Below are positions 43,871 to 56,592 of a DNA stretch of 64,000 bases, piece after piece; the stretch's first letter is position 1, and the number at the start of each line of letters is the position of its first letter. The position numbers and the translations under genes are program-made. Source of the stretch: Lutjanus erythropterus (lineage: Eukaryota; Chordata; Actinopteri; Lutjaniformes; Lutjanidae); the NCBI GenBank assembly GCA_020091685.1, contig CM034613.1, positions 6,069,525 to 6,133,524 of the forward strand, read 5' to 3'. Below the pieces are notes generated by a model. That model was not told the origin of the DNA. It did not search any database and saw only the letters and a list, made by a program, of their open reading frames with translations.

Positions 43871-46164
43871 AACAGAAATAGAAATACAGCATGAAATGAT
43901 GCACTGAACGCATGTCTATACTAAAAAATACTTGATGTTACCTCAAGCTCTCTTTGCAAAATTGACAGTATCTTGTATACTGACTTGCCTTGTAGCCCAT
44001 GATTGAGTAGGCATGATCATCGTTCAGTCTACATACATCAAACTTGATGCCCACATCTATGTTGAACAGTGTAGCTACGATAAACTTGTAAGACTGCAGA
44101 AATCTCACAGTCTGTCTTCCATTTCCACTTTCTTGTTGTGATTGTGATAGCTATGTCTTCCTGGTTGGTAATCTCCACAGTTCTTCAGTCATGGTTATGA
44201 TTGGCCACCATACTTATGAGTGCAGAACCATGGAACAGGACAATCTCCGCACTGAAATTGACAATTTGCAGCTTTGTGTTGCTGGAGAGTTGGTTTGGTA
44301 ACCAGATCAGCCGTAGTAACTTCAATGCTTTGCTTTAGCAGTATGTAGTGACCTATAGGATGGGGAAAAAAGTGTAAAGCAACAAAAAAACACACATCAG
44401 CTCCAGGCGAGACAGCTCTTTGCTGATGTGAATCAAAGATACTGTGGCGCTTCTTGTTATTGACCTATTGGATTGCTGCTCAACAACAGCACACTCAATG
44501 CTGCTTTAGTGGCTGGAAGTTATAATACAGCAATACATTTGAATAACATGGCAGTCTCCTCTATGTCCCCTGTGGCATGTGAAGCCTTCCTCCTGGTGGT
44601 GTTTCATTTTGTACATGTCTGTGTGAACACATTCAATGAACACGATATCTGAAGAACAACACATTAACGACACATTTACAGCTCATCTCTTCATACTTGA
44701 TACCCTTTAATGAGTAAATGATCTGATCAAATTGGAGCATCAACCAGAAAATTAATGACAATTTTTCACTAACTGCTATCACCTCTTAATGCTTTCACAC
44801 CCAAAGAATATATTAATACTTCTATCTATACTAGGGTGATGTGAAGACAAGTACTATAAAATATTCCAAAATTATGCATCAATTAGCTGAATTATCATCC
44901 CAGTGGTATAACTTGTGTTAACTAGGTGTAACTCGTGTGATATATTTCAGTGATTTAGTCAGAATGTGAAGCAACTCAAGTGCTTCAATCCTGAGGTTTA
45001 ATCATTTAGAACTGGCAAACATACAATCTCAGGGTAAAAATTTGTATTAAGAGCACTTACACCTGTGACAGTAAGGCTGGTACTGCTTGCTTGTGTGTAC
45101 AGCTGGCTCATGAGAGGAATCTACCTGGCAAAATTGCCCTATTAGGAGGGAAACGCAGGTTTAGGAAAAGACAACTACATGCATGAGTGGCCAGTGGAAG
45201 CCTTCAGCCTGTCAGAGCTCTTGTGGTCTCCCACCAGCCTGGTTATAGATCTCACCAAGGCAGTGGCTTGTGGCAGCTAGTGTTTAGCCTCACTGCTAAT
45301 AGCTTGGTGTAGTGAGCCTTGGGAAATTAGCTGCGCACTGAAGCATGCTGCAAGAACCTCTGCGAACCTCGGTCGGAGGAAGAGCAGTCACACATAGGTC
45401 AGAGGAATCAATGTCCTTTAGGGACCTAGGGACTGAGCTAGAGAGCACTGAACTCTCTCTAACCTCGTCCAGCGGCTGCGGTGTAATTGCGCTGGCGCAT
45501 TGACGGAGATGAGGGTGAGAACTAGCAGGGGGTGAAGCCAAAGAAGCACGTCCAGGGAGGTATGCATGGCTGCAGGGTGCCGTGGCTGATTTTTTTGAAG
45601 AAATGTTAAAAGGAAGCCTTTTCTCTCAAAAACACATGTAAACAAGGACTTCACTTTTGGAAATTACGAAGCTTGTCACCAGTATTTGTAAAATTATCAG
45701 CATGAACAAGCTTGATACCTTTTTAATTTTAGATTTATTTGATATTGATCAGAATACAGGTCAGAGGTCGCAGTGAGAAATCAAACATCACACATTTTAA
45801 CTTGTTGTTGGAATAAGAAATAGCTTGTAATTTTGAAAAACAGTCAAAGTATTTTATTTTTAATGACAGCAGTGAATAGAAAACAAAAGACAGTTCTATG
45901 TATGATTTTCAGAACGTATCCCAACCCCCCTGGGATGTGCTTGTGAACAACAAAAATCAGTTTCATTTCTCTGATCATGAGTTGAATATGAATTTTCCGC
46001 TCAGTAAAATGAACTAAGAAGCAGTGTGTCAGAGCCAAAGAATGCCTAATGTGGGGAATCAAGCCAAATAAGATAAGGTAGTTGGAACTGTTGCTACAAT
46101 AGCACAATAACAATGGCTGCTCACCTTACTTCAAATCCTTTTTTCAGACTATATGCACACTTAC
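43871..46164. other. Mostly unique sequence
   Basis: No supported exon is seen. A minus frame at 44195-44395 contains CQFQCGDCPVPWFC, a cysteine spacing that hints at a zinc-binding relic, but neighbouring frames are broken and no family match is recognised. A GC-richer patch with CpGs lies at 45340-45560. Confidence 0.35.
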
Positions 46165-46400
46165 ATACAAAACATTTTAACTTCAGTTTCTGGCCAGGAA
46201 CAATGTATTATAGAGAGCTGAAGTCCCACCTTCCCTGATGATCCCCATGGGACCTTTGGAAAAAATATGACTGGTAGTCAATGACGAAAGACAAATTATT
46301 TTTCAAAGTAAGGTCCCATGGGGCACACTGGAAGGGGAGGGACCTCTGCACTGCCCTACAAAATCGTAATAAGGATGGTAATCCATTTCGAGGACTGGCC
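46165..46400 (+). mobile_element. Short DNA element fragment (TATAGAGAGCTGAAGTCCC type)
   Basis: ATTATAGAGAGCTGAAGTCC, CCATGGGACCTTTGGAA, GTAGTCAATGACGAAAGACA and AAGGTCCCATGGGGCACACT are blocks of a short fish element. GTCCCACCTTCCCTGATGAT and AAGGTCCCATGGGG form part of an internal inverted arrangement (CCCATGGGACC against GGTCCCATGGG). Termini are not clearly seen. Confidence 0.45.
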
Positions 46401-47439
46401 TGAGGCTACTTGCTCTTTGCTAGCTCAAGGCAACAAGCTAAAATTTCTATTTGGCAAAAATCCTGTTTTTTGATTTCTTCATTCAAAGCTTTATTTGAGA
46501 GTACAGCTTCTTTAGATCTGACCCTAGCCGTGACATAGTTGGCTCATGCTTAATGTAAAGTGTGTTTACTTTCTTGGCAGTACCATTTTGTCTTTGCCCC
46601 AGATTACAGCTGACACACAAACAGCTGACAAGTGTGCTGAATAAATGGCCAACAGTCAGTTGAGTTTTCCCAGTCGAGTGTTGGTGAACGATTCATTCCC
46701 CAAGCGAGTGACCTGGGTCTGGTCGGACTCGGTCACCCGAGGAAACCCTCTGAGACTGCCTCCACTCAGCCAGAAAGCACCCGGGAGGTGACTGGGGCAC
46801 GGACACATCAGTAGGACTGCAGCTCCCATAGGCCGGTGGGGTTAGAGATCACAGCCACAGACAGGAGGTGAGGGATGTTTACAGTTTTGGGAAGGAGCTG
46901 ATGGAAATGAAGAATGATGGTGGCAGAGGGGAGGGATGCTCTCATCTCCCTGATACAGAGGGACAGGAAGTAGACACTGTACTCGAAGCAAAGTGCACAC
47001 CAGAGAGGATTGGACGGATCCCAAAAACGTAAAAACATTCAGTGTTTTCACACAGAGGTCCACTCATGGCATAGTGGAAAAGCCCCTGGCTCAGCATTCA
47101 GCAGTGACAGGCTCCACTTAATTCCAAGAGAAAAGTAATTCAATCAGCACCCAGCAAGAAAATTTGAGATGTTTTATTTAAATTTTTTTGAGAGAGATGT
47201 TTTCATCATCCAAAAGTTCTTTGTCAGTGACACCATCAATTAAATTATTACATTATTATGTATTGAGAGGAGACATAAAAGTTAGCGTGGTTTAAATATC
47301 CTTTAGTTTGAATCATCATGGGTTGAGTCTGTGAATGTATCACAGACAGACTGGATGCTAAAATAAGTGGTGATGATCCAGTGACATGATGACATACATT
47401 ACGGTTGACTCATCAATAATGATATGAGCTATAAGCTAC
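46401..47439. other. Unique sequence, no gene seen
   Basis: Two overlapping minus frames (46808-47038 and 46842-47063) have no domain. Nothing else is recognised. Confidence 0.4.
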
Positions 47440-48242
47440 ATGGTCCAAAGCGAGAGCCATGTCCATATTCTCAGCACAGTCAAACACATTTTTAGTGGGT
47501 GTTGGACTCTGCCATGGTTGCCCCTTTGTCTCCAATCCCGTTTGTTATATTCATTGACAAGATGTCAAAGTGTACCCAGACTGAGTGTCCGAGCCTCAGA
47601 ATTGCATCATTTTGCAGATGATGTGGGTCAGTCAGCTTCATCAAGCACACACTGCCTGAAGTAGATGGGATGAAAGTTAGCACCTCCAAGTTGGAAGCCA
47701 TGGTTGTCTCACTGGGAGTAAGTTGCTGCCCCAAGTGAAGGACTTTTAAGTATGAAGAAAGAGATTATATACACTTCAACTGACTCATGTGCAGAGCTGT
47801 TCAGTGGTCTATAGAGTGAGATGCTGTTGGCACAGAAAAAAATTGTAAAATGGTACTGAAAGATTCAAACATGGAGACGCATCGTGTATTGAATTGATAG
47901 ACTCTTAATAATAGAGTTTTGTTGTCTCAGTGCTCCAGTGCTTCTTGATCAAGCTTCCATTTTTTTCCAATGACAGGACTTATTATTAGAATTATCTCAG
48001 CATATTGTTCACGAATAACAGTAAAATGCAGTGCGAAATGGACAGGCAGATTGTCGCCATGTCAGCAGTAATGTGAGCATTGAGACCCAGAACTGCCTGA
48101 AAGGGATTTCATATCCCATGTGGCCTGGGAACGCCTCAGGATCCCCCAGGAGGAGCTGGGAAATGTTGCTAGAGGAGTACTCTGCTTAGCCCACTGCCAC
48201 TGCGACTAGACCACAGATGAGCAGAAGAAAATGGATGGATGG
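47440..48242 (+). mobile_element. Rex3 (RTE-clade) retroposon, truncated
   Basis: The left part holds reverse-transcriptase sequence. The right part is the Rex3 3' end: GTGGCCTGGGAACGCCTCAG, GATCCCCCAGGAGGAGCTGG and GAAGAAAATGGATGGATGG, the last being the GATG-type tail. TGCCATGGTTGCCCCTTTGT aligns with the region used for Rex3 PCR surveys (CAGGGCTGCCCTTT, from memory). The middle (about 47760-48110) is too diverged to read. It is 5'-truncated, as is usual for Rex3. Confidence 0.85.
47505..47750 (+). pseudogene. Rex3 reverse-transcriptase relic with FADD motif
   Basis: Read across frameshifts, the text gives VGLCHGCP, then LSPIPFVIFIDKMSK, then LRIAS, then FADDVGQSASSS (FADD at 47611-47622), then GMKVSTSKLEAMVVS. 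This is the motif order of RTE-clade reverse transcriptase: GLRQGCPLSP, FADDV and STSKSE.MV. FADD is the catalytic aspartate pair. At least two frameshifts are needed, so it is inactive. Confidence 0.8.
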
Positions 48243-50170
48243 AATAATAATAAAAATGCATTGTTGCATTAGATCAAACACACGATCAATAAATCATACA
48301 ATCAATATATGTCCAATCCATTATATTGGCAGTGGACAAATGTTTAGAGCAAATCCAGTGAAAGCTTACCAACCAATATCACATTTCTGATAAAAAGAAC
48401 AGTGTGAATTTATTAGTATAGCCATTGTCCTACAACCCCTCCCATTCTCACACACGCATGCTGTACAACCACACCATTATTACTGTCTTTGGACACGTCG
48501 GTCTGCCTGTGTGCACATGCCTTTTGCACATCATAATTAGCTGTACCGAGAGCAGACCGAGACACTCCTCTGCTTACAGTATAAGTGCTAATTGCATGAG
48601 GAGCAGCGGGTGGGTGGGTTGTCTCACAGCCTTCATACTGCATGTTTCAGACATGACCACTGGGGTTTCCTGTTTGAAAAAGGACACTCTGGGAAAGGTC
48701 AATACTGTCTGAAGAAAGTGGAGCATCCTCTGCGCTATACATTTCCTCACTGGGAGATTTCTTGTTCTTGCACTGGCTCAGTACTTGTTGTAAGAAAAAT
48801 CCCTGTCCCTACCTGTTGTTACTTTGACTTCTGTTCATGTTTTCTAACAAAAAAAAGAAAAAAGCCCTTGGGAAAAAGTCTGTTTCTTTTTTCTTGGCAC
48901 GTCAAATTCGGTGATTGAATTAACTCTACAGCACTTGGCACAGCAGCATGACTGAGCTTCCCCTCATAGTCTTAGCAATCAATTACATCTTTTACTATCA
49001 CTTCTCATGAAACAAGCACCACATATGTTTCAAATCTCAATGGGAGCTATTTACCAGAGATAGAAAACTAGACAGGCTCATTTGCTATGTGCATTGTTTT
49101 TGGCAGTGTGATTAATAAGCCGGAGCTATTGAGCTGGCATTGCTAACAAGAAGAAAGCAAAAAACAACAAGCAGTTATTAATAACCACATGGTGAAGACT
49201 GCTACCTAAAATTTTGAGACACAAAGTACTTTTATTTTGTAAATCAAACTTTTTAGTCTATGAATTTTAAATGTCTCCAACTTCCTTTGAGAAATATTTA
49301 TTTAGCAGTTTTTGTTATTAATTTACATTTTTTTTAATGACAAATTAGTGGCATATTTAAGGAATATCACAACCATGTCATGTTGGCCAGTTCTAGCTCT
49401 CATTCGCCTTTTTTCCTCTTTTTACTCAACTGAGAATTGGCATCTAAAAGCTACATCAACATCAAGAAGCTCGAGGAGACAGCCATGTCAAATGTCAGGA
49501 AAACAGGTCAGAAAGTTGTTAGTTCAGATGTAGGGCAGATCGTGAAATCTGGGCAAGGAACATGGATGACGAATGCTTCACTCACCCAAAACACCAACCT
49601 TTCAGATGCCCCTGAGAAAAACATTTAACCTGTATTTTTCCACTGCAGCTGCTTTGCCGGTTCAGTTTTAAAGTGGCAGCAAATGGTTTAGAATGGTGTC
49701 AACTTTACATCTGGAGGAGATGTCGACAAATGTCATTTGTCTGTGTGATATTTTTAACAAAGGACACTCAATCAGTAATTAAAATTAAGAATGCATGACA
49801 TTGGATTTTTGCAGATATCGGATATGCTGATATTTTCCAACTCATTTTGGTTGATGTACATTTTTTTCCACCTAATTGCAGAGAACATCATGTCTCCACT
49901 GTAGTGGAATTAACATATTATTATGCCCACACTTATCGTGATGTCCCATTGGCAGATGCAAACATAAAGTACAACGCTTTCCAAAATATATGCATTCACT
50001 GGGTGACAGGATTTTTCTTCTCTGGTGCCTGTTTCTCTTTGTTCTCCACAAAGTCATCCTAATAATTGGGATGATAGCTCTTAAGATGGGCAATTAAATT
50101 TGTAATATTGAAGGAATGCAATTTGGCTTATCCTTGATGCTGAGCATTTGCAGCAGCAACTTTGCTATCT
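48243..50170. other. Unique sequence, possible conserved blocks
   Basis: No exon is recognised. Repeat-free complex stretches at about 48480-48620 (CATCATAATTAGCTGTACCG, ATAAGTGCTAATTGCATGAG) and 48910-49150 (AGCAATCAATTACATC, GTGATTAATAAGCCGG) contain octamer-like and homeodomain-type cores. Their texture resembles conserved enhancers. This is inference only. Confidence 0.3.
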
Positions 50171-50211
50171 GAAAAACTCCACACTGCATAACGTGCAGTG
50201 TGGAGTCTTTC
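50171..50211. other. Near-perfect 18-bp hairpin
   Basis: The left arm GAAAAACTCCACACTGCA (50171-50188) and right arm TGCAGTGTGGAGTCTTTC (50194-50211) pair at 17 of 18 positions across a five-base loop TAACG. The central 13 bp are perfect. The flanks do not extend the pairing, so it is too short for a normal microRNA precursor. It could be the core of a small inverted-repeat element, a cruciform-forming site or a duplication artefact. Confidence 0.8.
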
Positions 50212-51523
50212 TGGAGCCTCTAAAGTCTTTTTTGAGGCGAGATAGGTAATGTGCCAATATAAGCATGCATCTCTAATAAAAATACAAATTCTGACGACTC
50301 AAATGAATCCAAGGCATCCCTGTTAGTTTTATGACACTGAATAGGTATATGTTGAAGGTGGTTAACCCAAATTATTAGCTAATGGCAGCTACAGTACAGT
50401 TAAAAGCAGTGCACTGGTGACTACAGTGTTGTGAGTGGATTTGACTGCGAATCCAGAGCAGAGCCAGTGATTCAAAAGACAAGCAGCAGCATGTCCCAGA
50501 AGCGGCTATCCTCTTTGCTACATGCCTATTTTTGATGGATGCTGCAGTATTGCTGTGTGGAGTAGATCAAGAAGACAGGAAGTTAGACACAGAAACGGCA
50601 TCTGAGAATGTGGGAAATTATCAAAATGAAACACCCCGAGCAGATCTGTAATCATAAATACAGAGAAAAAAAGAAGCACTTTAACTATGTAGCCTATTTA
50701 CCCACGGTAAAAGTACAACAAGCGAGGAAAAATGACTAAATCAACATAATCTGGGCAAGTCAACATAATCAGGCGAGTGCAACGCTCTGCTTCTGAGACT
50801 CTGCTGGTGGGGCTTGAAGTCGTGTGGATGACAGATCAGAACCGTGCGGCAGATGTTACTCTTCTCAGAAAATAATGGTTGAACTGACTAGTTGGGAGCA
50901 GCCCTACAAATCATGACAAAATACATTTTCTCACATACCTCACGTGGTATTTGGTAATTGACCCTATGAAACAAAAAACTTGGCAGATTTCAGCATAATT
51001 GTGTTCATTTTGATGACACTGTCAGTCACTGGCCTCACTGTATTCATTGAAAATACTTACATGCCTGTGATGAGAAACCAAACTTCTCTGCTCAGTGAAG
51101 CGCATCATGTGGGTGTGTTTGCCTGTGGAGAAGGGAAAAGTAACCCTCTTGTTGTGGTGACGGGAGACATTGTTCTGTGGCTGCCATTTCTACTGGTGAC
51201 TCCCCTGTCTGAACGCTGCCTTTGATTGATTGATGTAAATCTGATTCTCTTTTTGGCACGTGATAATGTCCAGGATTACTTGTGTCCTTCCATGTATTCA
51301 TTTGCCGATCAGTGCATTGGGACACTGTCATCTAAGTGTGAGTGTGTATCTTTGTGGGCTTTTCCTCTCCCATCTGGCCTTTGGATGATGAAACTGCTGC
51401 TCCTGTGTTCTGACACGACCTGTCCCTTCACATCAGGCCTCTGTGATGGAGACTGTCAGCGTGGCACACTCGCATTTGTCCCTGACTCATAAATCCCCCT
51501 TACGCACATGTGCCACTCGCTCA

Positions 51524-51525
<2 letters not shown>
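50212..51525. other. Unique sequence, no gene seen
   Basis: Short frames at 50980, 51092 and 51226 overlap on both strands and lack domains. Nothing else is recognised up to the microsatellite. Confidence 0.4.

Positions 51526-51599
<74 letters not shown>
51526..51599. repeat. (CA)n microsatellite
   Basis: About 37 uninterrupted CA units. A second short CA run lies at 51644-51655. Confidence 0.95.
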
Positions 51600-51601
<2 letters not shown>

Positions 51602-51795
51602 TCACCTCTGGCTCACCAACAACCTCTTGTCTCTTTCTCTCCAACACACACACACATGTTGCCCCACCTGACTGTCAATCACAGCTCCTGAAAAAGTGAG
51701 ACGAACAAATCTGCAGTCCACAGAGAGACAGTAGGTGCTTGACACCTCAGACAGACCTAAAAATGGACACAACAGCTTACTCTTTTACCTTCAAC

Positions 51796-52230
51796 TTAAA
51801 TGTATGATATGTAAGTCCTGCCACTAGGGGTCTCTCTCACATTAAAACAATAATAAAACGTAGTTTGATGATGTTAATAAGTAGCATATTGCAGATGATA
51901 GGAATCAGGCAGAAACCACATTTACAGACAGGATGATTGGTGCTTCAGTTTGTTCTAGATAAGGACAACCTGTGACAGGTCATGTTAATGTTGTCGTAAC
52001 TTTGTAAATCTCTGCTGATTGCATCCGGCAGTTGTGGTGGCATTGCAGTAGGTGCTTCACCATCTGTTGTCTGGCAGGGATCTGCACTCTACTGAGTGAC
52101 CTCTTCTAATTACATTACATTTAGTCACATTCGCTAACTTCCTTCCTCACTCTCTGACGTATCCTATGTAACCCATGTTTTCCTGAAGTTATATGAACTA
52201 GTGACTGGGAAAACATGCATTTCCCTTTAA
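51796..52230. mobile_element. TTAA-flanked DNA element
   Basis: TTAA at 51796-51799 and 52227-52230 (CCCTTTAAT) bound it. Internal blocks: ATATGTAAGTCCTGCCACTA, GGGGTCTCTCTCACATTAAA, AACGTAGTTTGATGATG, AAGTAGCATATTGCAGATGA, TTGGTGCTTCAGTTTGTTCT, CATGTTAATGTTGTCG, CTTCCTTCCTCACTCTCTGA and AAAACATGCATTTCCC. This is a well-known perciform short DNA element. A deleted copy lies at 19262-19410. The left TTAA-adjacent bases (ATGTAT) have decayed from the expected purine start. Confidence 0.65.
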
Positions 52231-53480
52231 TAAAATTATGTATTTTAATGTAGAAATGTTATTTATAACTTTAACAATCCTTTCTAGACAAAGTGTTTTA
52301 ACTCTTATACTACTTCTAAAAGCAAATGATGCACCAGATGAATTGCCATGCCATGAATTACCATTTTATAATCAGCATTAATTGAAGTTCAGATTAAATG
52401 CACTTTGTGTAGAAAATTAAGAGTTTAATAATTGAGTTGTGTGTGGTTTGAAGTGGTAGGAAAAGGGATGTTTTTCACGGATCTAGTCTCCTTTTCATTC
52501 AAAGGTCACAGATGCAATGTATTAGATGTTAAATTCATACCCATGGACCACCTCAGAGGGTCTTGAATCCCCCAGAACAGTGTAGACAGTCCCCCAAAGA
52601 CAATTTGCATATGGCCCCCAAAAAGTTAGAAACAGCCCTGGTCTTGGATGTGTTTCAAAAATGTGACTTAAAAAACAATGTTTAATGTGAAAAGCCAGTA
52701 TTGAATCAGTCAATTCATTAATTACTCAACACTCTGTGCTATCAGTGATTAGAGAGTCAAACATTTGTAGACAAACACTGCAGATAGTCCTGCATACAAA
52801 TCCAGTCACACAGGACACTCTTCTTCCTCTGATATGATACATGGCTCAGTTGTGAATGCTGCTTGATTGAAGCTGTGTCCGCTCTTCAGCTAATGGCTGA
52901 TAAAAGTAGCTTTTATCTCCCGGCAGCATGCTGCTTAAAACTTTTTCCTCTTTCTCAGCAGCACTGTCTAAGAGGAGGAGCTGTGACGGCAGAAAAGAAG
53001 ATGATAGGGAGAAGATGCGGTGTGAAAGCAGAAGGAAAGCTAATACATTAGTGGAGGTGAGTTACAGTAACACAGGTTTGGGCCAAAGGGGATGAGACAG
53101 ACTGATATTTAAAGAGACAATTCTTTCCCATATGGAAGATAAGAAATCTCTGTGGTGTCTGATATCAGTGGAAGGCTCAGAAAGTAAAGGGAAATTTGGC
53201 TTTCACTTTGTCTGCAGCAGAGGAAATGCAACAAAACTAGGGGATGCTAGGGGGAGCTTCAGGCTGTCGAAGCTTTTTGCCTCATGCTATTTATTGGGGC
53301 TTTTTTTTCCTTTGCCAGGCAGTGTCCATTACAATAACTAGATAAAACAGATAGAGGCTTACAAAAATGCACAGGGAGAACATTTCAATCAGTTACTCTA
53401 AATATATTTTTAAGTTAGCTGGCCCACTTATTTAAAAAACATCCTTGAGAGAACATATGCTAGTAAGAAAAGGTGAAATG
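52231..53480. other. Unique sequence, no gene seen
   Basis: No recognised repeat or exon. Short frames at 52863 and 53132 have no domains. Confidence 0.4.
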
Positions 53481-53970
53481 AGCAGTTTCAGCTCATGTTT
53501 TTTTTGTCCGCGCCATTGTACTCAGAGCAGTACAACAACATGGCAGGCAGTCAACTTTACAAACACAGTCTCAAAATCAACAAAATGAACTGTAATGGAA
53601 GTGTATAAAAGCAATAGAAACAGAGCACAGGTGACAAGCGCTGTCACCCACTTCACCCAAGTGCACCTCGGAGTGCACAGGGTAGGTGACGCTTGCTTGT
53701 GCTTGTGCTTGTTTTTGCCACTGACAGGCTCAGATTGTTATTGTGACAATAGTCTGATAACATTATGGAACGGATCGCTATGGCAAGAGACCTTTTTTAA
53801 ACAGTAACATATGTGTTGTTTAACCCAAAACAGCAGTTTTATTTCTCTGGCCAAACTAACCAGACTCCCTTTGAAAAACTGTAGTTGTAACATTGTCATC
53901 ACCAGCTTCATTTAAACTTTACAGAAACAAAATAAACCAAGCTAAAACCAAAAACCCTTAATTCAGGTGG
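53481..53970 (+). repeat. Dispersed repeat (ACAGGCTCAGATTGTTATTG type)
   Basis: The blocks GACAGGCTCAGATTGTTATT, GATAACATTATGGAACGGAT, CAAGAGACCTTTTTTAAAC, CCAAAACAGCAGTTTTATTT and AACCAGACTCCCTTTGAAAA occur in this order in a repeat common in perciform genomes, to my recollection. Ends and superfamily are unknown. CTTGTGCTTGTGCTTG at about 53697-53712 is a local micro-duplication. Confidence 0.4.
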
Positions 53971-55619
53971 AGTGTGCAGGGCAGGTGATGCCAGACGTTT
54001 GAGAAGAGAAAGTCTACTGTGCACCAATTTTATAATTGAATTATGGGATGATGCAAAATTTTCACCGACTGTGAAAATCTGATGTTTTCACATCACAGAT
54101 GATGAAGAAAGGCATTAAAATATGAGACTTAATGTTAAAATATGCGATTTGTCTGAAAAAATGCTTAGTCTGGCAAAGCCCTACTATTTACCTACTTAGC
54201 TCTAATAGGGAAGACAGGGTTTTTTCAGTGTTGCCACAATACCAGTATGTGACTAAGTGGAATAATTTATTTTCACATGTAATTTTATTATTCAAGCTCT
54301 GGTGGCTTAGCCAGGCATTGCCAGGTTAATTCGCAAATGTATATTAGTTGGGAATCTCTGTTTATTTTCAGTTTCCATGGGGCATTATCAATGGGTGCAG
54401 ACTCAAATACCTCTGGACATAAAACTGGATAGACCCACAACCAATCAGAGCAACAAAAGTTATGACATAGTGCAAAGCAACACAAGCAAGTTGGGGGTTG
54501 GTCCATGTTCAAGCAGGAAAAAAGGCGTCCGTCTGATCACAAACTTTCTCAATCAAAGCTAAACAGCACACAAAATGTGTTTCTGAAAACATCGGAGGTG
54601 GGAAATTGGCAATGCAGTAAAAGAATTTTTACTCGTACTTGATCAGTTAATTTGATCTGAGTTTTATGAGCCTCGTGTGTTGCACTCAAAACATGTGATG
54701 TGTGACTTTTCAGATCTGGACAAACGACGTTCCTCTGCCATCGTATTAAACCTCAAACTGAACTGAATAAATGGTGGTGATTGGCCCAACAAGAGCCAGG
54801 AAATCTGTCTGAGTGGGAGGGTGGCCACAGCAAGGGAGTGCATAAGAGAACATAAAGTTGAAACTTTCTTAACTTACTCACATCTTTGCACCTTCATGTT
54901 TGAACAGAGTGTGACACTGCTTTGATGTAGTTAACCAGGATGAAGAGTGAAAGATGCTAGAAGCGACAGCTGGTGCAGCATCTATGCTCCATTCTCCTTT
55001 TGCATTCGCTGTTATGTAATGTGGTCCCATTTAGTTGTGGTCAGGGTTGGTAGAAATCAGCTGGCTGTTAAACACTCTCAGCTCAGCTTGTCTGAAGGTT
55101 CAATTTATAAAACATGCAAGCACGAAGGCCTCGGGCTCTCTAAGGAGTACAATGATTTCTCTGTTACTAAATATAATCAAAGTAGTTTAAGGGCCAGTTC
55201 ATTCAAATCCCTACAAATACTGTGTCTAACCATGCTGAGAGTTTGGCTTTTGACTGTCGAGGTTTGGAGATATCTGCCGCTGAGACTTCTGGCACAGAGA
55301 AGGGAAACTGGTGGTGAATAGAATTTCATTTGTGGTGCTGAAAACATTGAAAAATGCAATTCAAAAAGATCAATAGTGGCAGTCCTTTTTCCCTAAACAA
55401 AGCCTTGTTTACTCAGGATACTCCACAGAGCTGGCTGTGGATAGTTTTCAGTTATCTTAACCTCTCATAGACAGTCTCCAATAAACTCTATATTAAATTC
55501 AGCAGTGTTTCTGAACAGCTTGAAAAAGTTCAATTCTAATATAATCACAGGTGCTTCATAATTAGCATAGAATGTTGAATAGATTTCTAACCCAGCAACA
55601 ACATGAGAATAAATAGATC
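53971..55619. other. Unique sequence, no gene seen
   Basis: The 124-codon plus frame at 54947-55321 has no recognised domain and is opposed by a minus frame. No repeat family is recognised. Confidence 0.4.
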
Positions 55620-56060
55620 TAGAGGGCTGACGTGAAAGAGTGCGAGGGAGAAGTGAGATCTCTGCCTATTGTAAATATCACATCCTCTCGTGTCCCGACA
55701 CACTTCACATGTCACCTGCTCCTCTGATCATGTTTCCTCATTAAACACCCCCATAGGCCCTGAATGGAAGAGACAGCGAGTTCAGGGTTCAGGATCTAAA
55801 TTGCAGCCAGTTCCTCCCATCCCTAACGTCTCACTCCTCCCTTCCGCTGACAGCTATGAATAAAATATTCCCTTTTTATCCAGGTTTTGTCAGCCATTTG
55901 ATGTGCTGCCTTGCTCCTCATTGGAAGACAAAGCAGCGAGCGAGCGCCGGCTTTGAGGTTTTTGATCGCTCACGCACAGCCCTGATGGATCGTTCCTCCT
56001 CGCGGTGGTGACGAAAGCTTTAATCAGCGCTCCTCCAATATGAGGGAAAAAACAAACAGG
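55620..56060. promoter_or_regulatory. Candidate conserved non-coding block
   Basis: Repeat-free, relatively CpG-bearing block (GCAGCGAGCGAGCGCCGGCT, TCGCGGTGGTGACGAAAGCT) with CTTTAATCAGCGCTCC and TATGAATAAAATATTCCC. It sits between AT-rich flanks and has no supported coding frame. It could be an enhancer or a minor promoter. It is called on texture only. Confidence 0.25.
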
Positions 56061-56390
56061 CATACTTGTTTCTGTCCTCAGATTTGTCTCAAGTTCCCAG
56101 GTCTGCAGTGTATGGATGTCAACAAGATGGCTGCCATTTGAAGTGTGGGAAAAGTGTGATGAGTGGATTGTCTCACATGAGCACGCATACACACAGTACA
56201 TGTCTCTCACTGACAGTTTGAAAGGTGTCATAGAATCAAGGGTGCAGAGGGGGCAAGAGGTTTTCACTTTATTTTGCAGTACAATAATACGACATACAAT
56301 ACTTGATACTTATATCAAACTAGACAAAAAAAAATGGAAATTATAGACAGTTGTATGATCTTTATTAAGCCCCAATTACACTTTACTAGA
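56061..56390. other. Unique sequence, no gene seen
   Basis: No recognised repeat or exon lies between the candidate block and the inverted repeats. Confidence 0.4.
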
Positions 56391-56592
56391 TGGTAATTAG
56401 GGACACATTACAACAGAACTGTACTGTAAATTTAAGTGTATTTTTTTCTCACTGTTAGATCCTTATTATAACAGTGGGAAACAATACACTTCCATTTACA
56501 GTACATTTCTGTTGTAATTATACTTTAAGAAAGTGAAAACCAACACATTTAAGTTTACAGTACCATCCTGTGGCAATGTATCCCTAATTAGC
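56391..56592. mobile_element. Triple-arm inverted-repeat element
   Basis: Arm 1 (about 56392-56442) contains GGACACATTACAACAGAACT and GTACTGTAAATTTAAGTGTA. Arm 2 (56483-56518) is its inverse: AATACACTTCCATTTACAGT and ACATTTCTGTTGTAAT, matching at 33 of 36 positions by hand. Arm 3 (56543-56592) is a second, more diverged inverse that also covers the outer GTAATTAGGG. The order arm, inverse, inverse suggests a foldback element with a duplicated right arm, or two overlapping copies. No coding sequence. Confidence 0.6.

Noticed and set aside
44195-44395. Zinc-finger-like frame with CQFQCGDCPVPWFC
   Set aside because: The cysteine spacing is suggestive, but adjacent frames are broken and no transposase or zinc-finger family could be matched.
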